A stretch of DNA of 64,000 bases from Bacillota bacterium (GTDB taxonomy: Bacteria; Bacillota; Clostridia; Lachnospirales; Lachnospiraceae), in contig JAEWSH010000124.1 of the NCBI GenBank assembly GCA_023398375.1, positions 1 to 64,000 of the forward strand, given 5' to 3'. Positions 53,583 to 61,295 of the stretch are shown here, one piece after another. The translations under genes and the position numbers were made by a program. Positions within the stretch are counted from its first letter, which is position 1, and each line of letters opens with the position of its first letter. Below the pieces are notes generated by a model, which worked only from the letters and a program-made list of their open reading frames with translations, had not been told where the DNA came from and searched no databases.

Positions 53583-54602
53583 ATGGCAAAAATTTTTTAT
53601 CAAGAAGATTGTAATCTTTCACTATTAGAAGGAAAAACAATCGCTGTTATTGGTTATGGCAGCCAAGGGCATGCGCATGCATTAAATGCAAAGGAGTCAG
53701 GCTGCAACGTCATTATTGGTCTTTATGAAGGCTCTAAATCTTGGGCAAAAGCAGAAGCACAAGGTTTTCAAGTATATACAGCGGCGGAAGCTACTAAAAA
53801 GGCAGATATTATCATGATTCTAATTAATGATGAGAAACAGGCTGCAATGTACAAGAAAGATATTGAACCAAACCTTGAAGAAGGTAATATGTTAATGTTC
53901 GCGCACGGTTTTGCAATTCACTTCAATCAAATCATTCCGCCTAAGAATGTAGATGTTACAATGATCGCACCTAAGGGACCGGGTCATACAGTAAGAAGCG
54001 AATATCAGGCTGGAAAAGGTGTTCCGTGCCTGGTAGCGGTAGAACAGGATGCTACAGGTAAGGCACAGGATATGGCTTTGGCATATGCATTAGCAATTGG
54101 CGGTGCAAGAGCAGGTGTTCTTGAGACAACATTCAGAACAGAAACAGAAACTGATCTTTTTGGAGAACAGGCTGTACTATGCGGTGGTGTTTGTGCGTTG
54201 ATGCAAGCAGGTTACGAAACGTTAGTAGAGGCTGGTTACGATTCCAGAAATGCATACTTCGAATGTATTCATGAAATGAAATTGATAGTAGATCTAATCT
54301 ACCAATCCGGTTTTGAGGGAATGAGATATTCTATTTCGAATACAGCTGAATACGGCGATTATATTACTGGACCTAAGATTATTACAGAAGAAACAAAGAA
54401 GACCATGAAGAAGATTCTACATGATATTCAGGATGGTTCTTTTGCAAAAGATTTCTTGCTAGATATGTCTGCAGCTGGCGGTCAGGCTCACTTTAAAGCA
54501 ATGAAGAAGCTTGCAGCAGAGCATCCTTCAGAAGAAGTTGGCAAAGAGATTCGCAAACTTTACAGCTGGAATAATGAAAACGAAAAATTTATTAATAACT
54601 AA
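53583..54602 (+). CDS. ilvC: Ketol-acid reductoisomerase
   Basis: Second step of branched-chain synthesis: isomerises and reduces acetolactate or acetohydroxybutyrate. The NAD(P)-binding motif AVIGYGSQGHAHALNAKESG, the MIAPKGPGHTVRSEY segment, and the C-terminal metal-binding region with EQAVLCGGV and ECIHEMKLIVDLIYQSG are diagnostic. Length 339 residues, a class I enzyme. It shares the promoter of the upstream small-subunit gene and ends at a hairpin terminator. Confidence 0.97.
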   Translation: MAKIFYQEDCNLSLLEGKTIAVIGYGSQGHAHALNAKESGCNVIIGLYEGSKSWAKAEAQGFQVYTAAEATKKADIIMILINDEKQAAMYKKDIEPNLEEGNMLMFAHGFAIHFNQIIPPKNVDVTMIAPKGPGHTVRSEYQAGKGVPCLVAVEQDATGKAQDMALAYALAIGGARAGVLETTFRTETETDLFGEQAVLCGGVCALMQAGYETLVEAGYDSRNAYFECIHEMKLIVDLIYQSGFEGMRYSISNTAEYGDYITGPKIITEETKKTMKKILHDIQDGSFAKDFLLDMSAAGGQAHFKAMKKLAAEHPSEEVGKEIRKLYSWNNENEKFINN

Positions 54603-54641
54603 ATCCACTTACGATATTGCTAGTATATGTACAAATTGACG

Positions 54642-54667
54642 AAGCCAAGTTCTATAATTGGCTTTTG
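54642..54667 (+). terminator. Terminator of ilvC
   Basis: AAGCCAA pairs with TTGGCTT, followed by TT. The stem is short but well placed. Confidence 0.6.
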
Positions 54668-54680
54668 ATATATCTGAATA

Positions 54681-54721
54681 ATAAATCAGCACCACGTCTA
54701 AAAGATGTGGTGCTGATTTAT
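54681..54721. terminator. Bidirectional terminator between ilvC and the GNAT gene
   Basis: ATAAATCAGCACCAC pairs perfectly with GTGGTGCTGATTTAT; the 3' arm covers the stop codon of the - strand GNAT gene. A- and T-rich flanks allow use in both directions. Confidence 0.8.
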
Positions 54722-55131
54722 GTATGTATAATCTTTCTCATTCCAGATCCACAGTGCGCATGCGGAATTTTTTTAAATCCCATTTTTTCATAGAAGCATT
54801 CTTTTCCGTTTTCTGAAATTAGTTGGATACTGGCTCGACTGTCAGCAGGAGTTTGACTATTGACATAATCTAATATTCTTTTTATCAGTTCACTTCCGAT
54901 ACCTTTGCCTTGATATTCCGGGATAACAATTACATCTACGATAATATAATACAGTCCGTCACCTAACAGCCTACCCATACCGATGACGCGTTCGTTATCA
55001 ACTGCAATAATGTCATATAAGCTATTTTTCAGAGCATGAATAGTTTGTTCCTTAGATAGATTGCTCCATCCAACATACTGCCTTAAGTTAAAATAATCTG
55101 TATATTGTAATGAATTTTCTTTATAAACCAT
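54718..55131 (-). CDS. GNAT-family N-acetyltransferase
   Basis: A 137-residue acetyltransferase. The acetyl-CoA motif VIPEYQGKGIGSELIKRIL and the later NGKECFYEKMGFKKIPHAHCGSGM are clear. The substrate is unknown; the type resembles small-molecule or amino-terminal acetyltransferases. The start was set at 55131 because GGGAG lies six bases before it; a longer frame from 55155 has no site in place. It converges on ilvC through a shared terminator. Confidence 0.85.
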   Translation of the reverse strand: MVYKENSLQYTDYFNLRQYVGWSNLSKEQTIHALKNSLYDIIAVDNERVIGMGRLLGDGLYYIIVDVIVIPEYQGKGIGSELIKRILDYVNSQTPADSRASIQLISENGKECFYEKMGFKKIPHAHCGSGMRKIIHT

Positions 55132-55191
55132 CAATTTCTCCCATCTTAACTTCATATTATGTTATCAAGTTTGATATTACCATAAAATTGG

Positions 55192-55220
55192 TTGGTAACG
55201 CAACGTTGATATAGTATAAT
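55192..55220 (+). promoter_or_regulatory. Promoter of the CPBP gene
   Basis: TTGGTA (55192-55197), 17-base spacer and TATAAT (55215-55220). Confidence 0.6.
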
Positions 55221-55294
55221 GAATTCATCAATAAATCAGAAGTTTAAGTGTAGATAATTTATAGAAATAGTTTAAAATACGAGGTGCAGAAATC

Positions 55295-56131
55295 ATGACA
55301 GACAAAAAAATCATAGTACAATTTACGGTACTGACATTTTGTATAGCTTATCTTGTGTCAGGTGCTTTGATTGTTCTTGGACAATTCGGATATTCGGTTT
55401 ACAATTGGGTTCATTCGTTACAGCAATTCGGGATGAATATTCCTTTTGCATTCTATATTTTGTCGCCTGCGATTGCTTCCTATATCGTTCTGAAAAAAAA
55501 TAACAAAATAGCAGATTTTAAGGAATGGTTGAAAACTGTTTTTTACGTTAAAAATAACATAGCTATCTATTTGTTCGTTATTGCAGGGCTAGTACTGTAT
55601 TTTTTGATACATCTTGCAGTTTCAGGCCGCACGGAAAGGGTGCTTCCTTTTTATATGTTCTTTCTTTCCCTGCCTGGTAATCTTATTATCGGTGGCTTAG
55701 AGGAAGCTGGATGGATGTATCTATTGCAGCCTGGACTTGAAAAAAGATATGGCTATGTTTTATCTTCTGTTTTTGCTGGAATCATATGGCTTTTGTGGCA
55801 TATCCCTCTCTTCTTTATTCCGGGGACGAATCACGGAGAGGGACTCATTAACTTTTGGATGTTTGCAGTTCAACTCATGGCGTTTCGTTTCTTCAACGGG
55901 GCAATCTACAAAATATCAGGTAAAGGCTGTGTATTTATGTGTGTATTATTCCACACCATGTTCAATGCGGCATCCCCTATTTTTGGCACCATGACTATGA
56001 CATGGGCGGGAACCATTACCGCAAATGCTGTACTTGTTCTTGTTTCAATTGTAACTGTTGTGATATATGATAAAAAGCAATTTGCTTATGAGACATTCAG
56101 AAAGCGAGTGGATAGGTATGAAGATCAATGA
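55295..56131 (+). CDS. CPBP-family intramembrane protease-like protein with altered motif
   Basis: A 278-residue membrane protein with about seven or eight hydrophobic segments. It carries the CPBP (CAAX-protease and bacteriocin-processing) motifs GGLEEAGWMYLLQP near 133-146 and IWLLWHIPLFFIPGTNH near 164-180. In the family the first is EEx3R; here Glu136-Glu137 are kept but Arg141 is replaced by Met, which may change or end protease activity. The second-motif His169 is present. A good CGAGGTG site precedes the start, and a short hairpin terminator follows. Confidence 0.85.
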   Translation: MTDKKIIVQFTVLTFCIAYLVSGALIVLGQFGYSVYNWVHSLQQFGMNIPFAFYILSPAIASYIVLKKNNKIADFKEWLKTVFYVKNNIAIYLFVIAGLVLYFLIHLAVSGRTERVLPFYMFFLSLPGNLIIGGLEEAGWMYLLQPGLEKRYGYVLSSVFAGIIWLLWHIPLFFIPGTNHGEGLINFWMFAVQLMAFRFFNGAIYKISGKGCVFMCVLFHTMFNAASPIFGTMTMTWAGTITANAVLVLVSIVTVVIYDKKQFAYETFRKRVDRYEDQ

Positions 56132-56141
56132 AGGACCCTAT

Positions 56142-56164
56142 AAAAACGCCCGTTGCGTTTTTAT
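56142..56164 (+). terminator. Terminator of the CPBP gene
   Basis: AAAAACGC pairs with GCGTTTTT, 11 bases after the stop codon. Confidence 0.75.
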
Positions 56165-56310
56165 TGAGACTGCTGAAAAAGTCCTTTTCAAAAACATGGC
56201 ATGAATCAAGGTGTATCTATAATCAACTTGGCGTAGACCGGCTGACAAGGCTGTTTATGTTCGACTAGAGACTCAGTGGAAAAAAAGAGCAGCCGCAATA
56301 TTTTCGTCTG
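56165..56310. other. Non-coding stretch with a possible insertion-sequence end
   Basis: After the CPBP terminator, GAGACTGCTGAAAAAGTCC (56166-56184) resembles the terminal sequence of IS1182-type elements, and GAGACTCAGTGGAAAAA (about 56269-56285) is a partial second copy in direct orientation. No transposase frame remains between them. A mobile-element scar is possible but unproven. Confidence 0.3.
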
Positions 56311-56390
56311 TTCTTACTATGTTTTTTGTTATAATTTGTGATATACTCTAATAAACATTGTAAAATAAGAAGTTAAAAAGGAGAAACAGG

Positions 56391-56597
56391 ATGGGACAAC
56401 AATATGTTTGTGTAAAATGCGGATGTAACGAGTATGAGACGGATCAATTTCAAGCGACAGGCGGAAACTTTGCCAAGATATTTGATGTACAGAATAAAAG
56501 GTTCGTAACAGTGAGCTGTAAAAGATGTGGCTACACAGAGTTGTACAAAAAACAAAGTTCAGCAGGATGGGATATTTTTGATTTCTTGACCAACTAA
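56391..56597 (+). CDS. Zinc-ribbon protein (COG3478 type)
   Basis: A 68-residue zinc-ribbon protein with Cys7, Cys10, Cys43 and Cys46 (YVCVKCG and VSCKRCGYTE). The spacing and FDVQNKRFVTVSC match the small nucleic-acid-binding zinc-ribbon family. Its role is unknown. It is followed 14 bases later by an HD-domain gene, probably on one transcript. Confidence 0.85.
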   Translation: MGQQYVCVKCGCNEYETDQFQATGGNFAKIFDVQNKRFVTVSCKRCGYTELYKKQSSAGWDIFDFLTN

Positions 56598-56614
56598 AAT
56601 CATAGGAGGTCATG

Positions 56615-57241
56615 ATGTTACCAAGTATACAGGAAGCAGAAGAAGCGTTAGATATCGCTGGTAAAATGAATCCGGGACCATGGATAAAACATTCTAAGAA
56701 TGTCGGAATTGCGGCAAAAGCAATTGCAGACAAATGTTCGGGTATGGATAGCAGCAAAGCATACATAGTAGGACTTTTGCATGATATAGGCCGAAGAGTC
56801 GGAATCGTGTCAATGAAACATATCATAGCAGGGTATGAATACGCCATGGAAAAGAGTTGGGATGAGGTGGCAAGAATCTGCATGACTCATTCATATCCAA
56901 CTAAGGATGAATCTACAGAATTAGGTCATCCGGATATCATGGAAGAAGAGCGGGAACGAATCGGGTCTTTTTTGGAACACATAGAATATGACAGTTATGA
57001 TAAGTTGATTATTTTATGTGATTCCCTGGCAACAGCACAAGGATGCTGTTTATTGGAGAAGAGATTTGTTGATACGACCAGAAGATATGGTGTTTTTCCG
57101 TTCACTATAGAAAGATGGAATGCAACTTTTGCAATAAAAGCAGAATTTGAAGCTATGATGGAGTGTTCTATTTACGAAGTTTTACCGAATGTAAAAGAAA
57201 CTACCTTCCTGGAAGAAGTTTGGATTCCGACATTTCAATGA
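56615..57241 (+). CDS. HD-domain phosphohydrolase
   Basis: A 208-residue protein with the HD superfamily pattern: His26, then LLHDIGRR with His56 and Asp57, a later MKHIIAGYEYA His, and CDSLA aspartate. The family hydrolyses nucleotides or phosphates. The second of two adjacent ATG codons (56615) is better spaced after AGGAGG than the first (56612). It follows the zinc-ribbon gene and converges with the LysR gene. Substrate is unknown. Confidence 0.85.
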   Translation: MLPSIQEAEEALDIAGKMNPGPWIKHSKNVGIAAKAIADKCSGMDSSKAYIVGLLHDIGRRVGIVSMKHIIAGYEYAMEKSWDEVARICMTHSYPTKDESTELGHPDIMEEERERIGSFLEHIEYDSYDKLIILCDSLATAQGCCLLEKRFVDTTRRYGVFPFTIERWNATFAIKAEFEAMMECSIYEVLPNVKETTFLEEVWIPTFQ

Positions 57242-57250
57242 TTTTTCAAC

Positions 57251-58150
57251 TTATATATGATCAGTTTTGTAGAAATTGATAAATTTCATCATGGAAGCAG
57301 ATGGATTCGTTGTCTTTGGATATACGAATCCTATTTTTCGGGAAGGAATATTGGATGGTAATGGATATTCTACTAAGGCATTGGAAGTCAGGTCATCTTT
57401 GACAAATTCCTTAATAACACAGGCGATTCCCAGTCCGGTTTTTGCAAACTCTATTAATAAGTCCATAGTAGAAACTTCAATAATATTTTCCGGGCGAATA
57501 TGCTTGGAGAAAAGATATTTGTCAATATATTGTCTGGTTATATTATCCTTATCAAGTAAAATAAGCGTGGCAGAATGAAAGATATCAATAGTTACGATAC
57601 CTTCACGAATACGAAGATTATTCATATAATCAGGTGTGGTAACAAAAATATCATGAATAACGCGCACTGGGTAAAAATCAATATTATCATGTAGTTCAGA
57701 TTCTCCCACGAGACCGATTTCTATGTCTCCTTTTTCAATATCAGATAAAGTATGGCTGGTAGACTGACAGGAAATAGATAACTGAATATGGGGATTCTGA
57801 TGAATGAATGATTTTAAATAAGGAAGAAGTACGAATTTGCACAGCGTTGTACTGACGCCGAGAGAAAGGTGACCGACACCTAACTCGGAGATACGCTTAA
57901 TTTGTTTTTCACCCTGTTCAATTGAGTAAAAAGCGCCTTCTACCTGTGTGAATAATAATTTACCCTCATAGGTAAGCGTTACCCCACGTGAGGTACGTTC
58001 AAATAAAGTGACATTTAAGCTTTGCTCCAACTTGGATATGGCTTTACTGACAGCAGGCTGACTGATAAATAATTCTTTTGCGGCACTTGAAATATTTCCT
58101 GTTTTTGCAACTGCACAAAATATTTTATAAGATGATAAATTATTAGTCAT
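57251..58150 (-). CDS. LysR-family transcriptional regulator, divergent from leuCD
   Basis: A 299-residue regulator: an N-terminal winged helix-turn-helix (YKIFCAVAKTGNISSAAKELFISQPAVSKAISKLEQSL) and an effector-binding C-terminal domain. It is divergent from leuC, and a perfect dyad ATAAC-5-GTTAT lies between them, the usual arrangement for LysR control of the neighbour and of itself. A near-match upstream of the second ilvN copy suggests a wider branched-chain role. The effector could be isopropylmalate or another pathway intermediate; this is inference. Confidence 0.88.
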   Translation of the reverse strand: MTNNLSSYKIFCAVAKTGNISSAAKELFISQPAVSKAISKLEQSLNVTLFERTSRGVTLTYEGKLLFTQVEGAFYSIEQGEKQIKRISELGVGHLSLGVSTTLCKFVLLPYLKSFIHQNPHIQLSISCQSTSHTLSDIEKGDIEIGLVGESELHDNIDFYPVRVIHDIFVTTPDYMNNLRIREGIVTIDIFHSATLILLDKDNITRQYIDKYLFSKHIRPENIIEVSTMDLLIEFAKTGLGIACVIKEFVKDDLTSNALVEYPLPSNIPSRKIGFVYPKTTNPSASMMKFINFYKTDHI

Positions 58151-58201
58151 ATAGGTATCCTCTTTTCTTTGCTCTCATAATCCTAAAAACATTCAGAATC
58201 T

Positions 58202-58216
58202 ATAACTATAGGTTAT
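58202..58216. promoter_or_regulatory. LysR-type operator between the regulator and leuC
   Basis: ATAAC-TATAG-GTTAT is a perfect dyad that fits the T-N11-A rule. It lies 52 bases from the regulator start and about 91 bases before leuC. Confidence 0.6.
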
Positions 58217-58306
58217 ATTATACATGAAAATATTCTATTTTTCAATTATATCTATTTGTGTTACGATTGCTACAGTGATCGAGAAATTAATTGGGAGGAA
58301 AAAGAC

Positions 58307-59593
58307 ATGGGAATGACAATGACACAGAAAATATTAGCTGCACATGCCGGACTTGACAGTGTGGTAGCCGGACAATTAATTGAGGCAGACTTAGATCTGG
58401 TACTTGGAAATGATATTACGAGTCCTGTTGCGATAAAAGAAATGGAGAAGATGAAAACCAAAGGCGTATTTGATAAAGAGAAAATTGCTTTGGTTCCTGA
58501 CCACTTCGTTCCCAACAAAGATATAAAATCTGCGGAGCATTGTAAATGTGTAAGAGAATTTGCTTATCGCAATGAGATTACCAATTATTTTGAAGTAGGG
58601 CAGATGGGAATCGAACATGCATTATTGCCGGAAAAAGGACTGACTGTAGCAGGGGATGTTATTATTGGTGCAGATTCCCATACATGTACGTATGGCGCAT
58701 TAGGAGCATTTTCAACAGGTGTCGGCAGTACAGATATGGCGGCAGGTATGGCAACCGGAAAGGCATGGTTCAAGGTGCCGGCGGCAATGAAATTTAACTT
58801 AGTTGGCAAGATGGATAAATGGGTGAGCGGAAAAGATGTTATCCTACATATCATCGGAATGATCGGTGTGGACGGGGCATTATATAAATCCATGGAATTT
58901 ACAGGGGAAGGCATTAAAAATTTATCGATGGATGATCGCTTTACAATAGCGAATATGGCAATCGAAGCCGGAGGAAAGAACGGTATATTTCCTGTCGATA
59001 ATAAAGCGATCGACTATATAAAAGAACATTCGAATAAAGAGTATACAATCTATGAAGCCGATGAAGATGCTGTATATGATGAAGAGTATACAATTGACCT
59101 AAGTGTTTTAAAACCGACAATTGCATTCCCGCATCTACCGGAAAATACAAGGACTATTGATGAGATCAACGAACCTGTAAAGATTGACCAGGTGGTAATC
59201 GGATCTTGTACCAACGGGCGGATCGATGATCTTAGATGCGCAGCCAAAGTACTCGCCGGCAGAAAGGTAGCGAAAGGTATGAGATGCATTATTTTACCGG
59301 CAACGCAAAATATCTATATGCAGGCCATGGAAGAAGGATTATTAAAAATCTTTATTGAAGCTGGAGCAGTCGTCAGTACCCCTACCTGCGGACCTTGTCT
59401 GGGAGGCTATATGGGAATTCTTGCAGCCGGTGAGCGATGCGTATCTACTACGAATCGCAACTTTGTAGGTCGTATGGGTCATGTTGACTCGGAAGTTTAT
59501 CTGGCAAGTCCGGCTGTCGCTGCAGCAAGTGCAATTACTGGACAGATATCAAGTCCATATGAGTTAAGTGTGAGAAGTGCTTCTAAGATGTGA
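58307..59593 (+). CDS. leuC: 3-isopropylmalate dehydratase large subunit
   Basis: Large subunit of the iron-sulfur isomerase that converts 2- to 3-isopropylmalate in leucine synthesis. Cluster cysteines lie in GSCTNGRIDD and TPTCGPCLGGYMG; the DSHTCTYG and GVGSTDMA segments are typical. Length 428 residues, the shorter archaeal/Clostridia type (the E. coli form is about 466). The ATG at 58307 is nine bases after GGGAGG. The last codons take part in a hairpin that begins the leuC-leuD element. Homoaconitase-type enzymes are similar, but leuD follows. Confidence 0.93.
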   Translation: MGMTMTQKILAAHAGLDSVVAGQLIEADLDLVLGNDITSPVAIKEMEKMKTKGVFDKEKIALVPDHFVPNKDIKSAEHCKCVREFAYRNEITNYFEVGQMGIEHALLPEKGLTVAGDVIIGADSHTCTYGALGAFSTGVGSTDMAAGMATGKAWFKVPAAMKFNLVGKMDKWVSGKDVILHIIGMIGVDGALYKSMEFTGEGIKNLSMDDRFTIANMAIEAGGKNGIFPVDNKAIDYIKEHSNKEYTIYEADEDAVYDEEYTIDLSVLKPTIAFPHLPENTRTIDEINEPVKIDQVVIGSCTNGRIDDLRCAAKVLAGRKVAKGMRCIILPATQNIYMQAMEEGLLKIFIEAGAVVSTPTCGPCLGGYMGILAAGERCVSTTNRNFVGRMGHVDSEVYLASPAVAAASAITGQISSPYELSVRSASKM

Positions 59594-59726
59594 AAGAACC
59601 TCATCTTAGAATTACTAAGTCTCACACTGGAAGAAGATGCAAACATCTTCTTCTCATAGTTCATGACAAGTGAAGCGGCTTGCCGATTCATCTTGTTTGC
59701 ACGCGACCAAGGGTCGCAGATAGGAG
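59567..59726 (+). repeat. Multi-hairpin intergenic element, copy 3 (leuC-leuD)
   Basis: Starts inside the leuC 3' end. Nested stem: AGTGTGAGA (59567-59575) with TCTCACACT (59620-59628), and TTCTAAGATG (59581-59590) with CATCTTAGAA (59602-59611), enclosing the stop codon. Next a perfect 10-bp hairpin GAAGAAGATG/CATCTTCTTC (59630-59639/59644-59653), a weak third stem, and GCGACC/GGTCGC (59703-59708/59712-59717) which abuts AGATAGGAG (59718-59726), the leuD ribosome binding site. Confidence 0.7.
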
Positions 59727-59732
59727 TTAAAA

Positions 59733-60218
59733 ATGAGAGCAAATGGAAGCGTTTTTAAATATAGTGATAATGTGGATACCGACGTTATTATTCCGGCAAG
59801 ATATTTGAATTCTTCAGATCCTGCAGAACTGGCAGCACATTGTATGGAAGATATTGATAAAGAATTCGTGAGTAAAGTACAAAAAGGGGATATCATTGTG
59901 GCAGCTAAAAATTTTGGCTGCGGTTCTTCCAGAGAACATGCTCCGATTGCAATTAAAGCGGCTGGAGTCAGCTGTGTAATTGCAGAGACATTTGCAAGGA
60001 TCTTCTACCGAAATGCAATTAATATCGGACTCCCAATTATTGAATGTCCGGAAGCTGCAAAGGGAATAGATGAAGGAGATAAAGTCGAGATAGATTTTGA
60101 TTCTGGAATTATAACTAATAAAACAAAAAGTACAACATTCCAAGGGCAGCCATTTCCCGAATTCATGCAGAAAATTATTAAAGCAGAAGGTTTGATTAAT
60201 TATATCAATAATAAATGA
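59733..60218 (+). CDS. leuD: 3-isopropylmalate dehydratase small subunit
   Basis: Small subunit of the leucine-pathway isomerase; supplies the swivelling substrate-binding domain. The segments YSDNVDTDVIIPARYL, GCGSSREHAPIAIKAAG and IFYRNAINIGLP are diagnostic. Length 161 residues, the short archaeal/Clostridia type. It is preceded by the most complete multi-hairpin element, so its yield relative to leuC may be set by RNA structure at the ribosome binding site. Confidence 0.95.
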   Translation: MRANGSVFKYSDNVDTDVIIPARYLNSSDPAELAAHCMEDIDKEFVSKVQKGDIIVAAKNFGCGSSREHAPIAIKAAGVSCVIAETFARIFYRNAINIGLPIIECPEAAKGIDEGDKVEIDFDSGIITNKTKSTTFQGQPFPEFMQKIIKAEGLINYINNK

Positions 60219-60287
60219 TACTAGGATCGTAGGTATCAGGGCGCAAAATACCTTTAACCTCGACATCAATAAATAGAAATAGAAAAG

Positions 60288-60326
60288 AACGTCATTTGAA
60301 ATTTTATATTTTGAATGACGTTTTAT
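60288..60326 (+). terminator. Terminator after leuD
   Basis: AACGTCATT pairs with AATGACGTT around an A/T-rich 17-base loop, followed by TTTAT. Confidence 0.55.
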
Positions 60327-60396
60327 ATGTTGCAATAAAAACAATTATGGTAATATATAAGATATAATAAGTTGTTAAGAAAAGGTGAAGAAAAAA

Positions 60397-61260
60397 ATGA
60401 ATATTGATGAAATATTAAAGAAACTGGATGATTTATTCAGGCAAAATGAAATTGAGAAAGTGGAGCCTTTTTTATTACAATGTCTGGAAGAAGCCAAAGA
60501 GACAGAGAACTACGGGGTCTATATTTCTATTTGCAATGAACTGATCGGTTTTTATAGAAGTGTATCAAATTATAGAAAGTCTTTTGATGTATCTGAAGAT
60601 GTATTGCTGCTGATGGAAGAATTACAATTAGACAATACGGAACATTTTGCCACAACATTACTTAATGTAGCTACTGCATACAGGACCGCCGGAGAAGGAG
60701 AAAAATCCTATTCTTATTATATGAGAGCGATGAAAATCTATGAACAATTGCTAGAACCGGATGACTATCGATTTGCCAGTCTCTATAATAACATGAGTAT
60801 ACTTTTATCAGAACAGGGTAAAGATGAAAAAGCAGCAGAGGAACTTGAAAAAGCATTGGTAATTATAGAAAAAATTGATTTGGACTCAGTTGAGAGAGCA
60901 ACTACACTGACAAATCTGGCAATGATTTATTTTAAACAGAATAAAAATGAAGAAGCCAGAGAGAAATTAGAATTGGCACTTCAGATTTTTGACAGAAGTG
61001 GAAAGAATACAGATGCCCATTACAGTGCGGCGCTTGCAGGAATCGGAGAGGCATATTATCACATGGGAGAATATGAAAAATCACTGCAATCCTACAAAAA
61101 AGCATTGGATGAGATTAAAAAACACTTTGGTGAAAATGAAAGTTATGCACTGGTATGCACGAATTGTTCTTCACTATGTGAAAAGCTGCAGGATGAAAAA
61201 AAAGCAGCATATTATAAAGAAAAATCTACCCAGATAATGAAAAAAATAAAACCATCATAA
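60397..61260 (+). CDS. Tetratricopeptide-repeat protein
   Basis: A 287-residue soluble protein made of TPR units: MNIDEILKKLDDLFRQNEIEKV, then about six repeats (for example FATTLLNVATAYRTAGEGEKSYSYYMRAMKIYE and YSAALAGIGEAYYHMGEYEKSLQSYKKALDE). No enzymatic domain. The ATG at 60397 is preceded by AAAGGTGA; a GTG at 60385 overlaps that site. It is followed 35 bases later by a DUF4037 gene, a pairing that suggests a physical or functional partner. Role unknown. Confidence 0.85.
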   Translation: MNIDEILKKLDDLFRQNEIEKVEPFLLQCLEEAKETENYGVYISICNELIGFYRSVSNYRKSFDVSEDVLLLMEELQLDNTEHFATTLLNVATAYRTAGEGEKSYSYYMRAMKIYEQLLEPDDYRFASLYNNMSILLSEQGKDEKAAEELEKALVIIEKIDLDSVERATTLTNLAMIYFKQNKNEEAREKLELALQIFDRSGKNTDAHYSAALAGIGEAYYHMGEYEKSLQSYKKALDEIKKHFGENESYALVCTNCSSLCEKLQDEKKAAYYKEKSTQIMKKIKPS

Positions 61261-61295
61261 AATAATTAAAAACATAGCAGAAAGGAAATGAGCGT

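Noticed and set aside
56329..56883. 184-residue - strand frame over the zinc-ribbon and HD genes
   Set aside because: Antisense to two supported genes with good ribosome binding sites.
59814..60344. 176-residue - strand frame over leuD
   Set aside because: Overlaps leuD completely and shows no family likeness.
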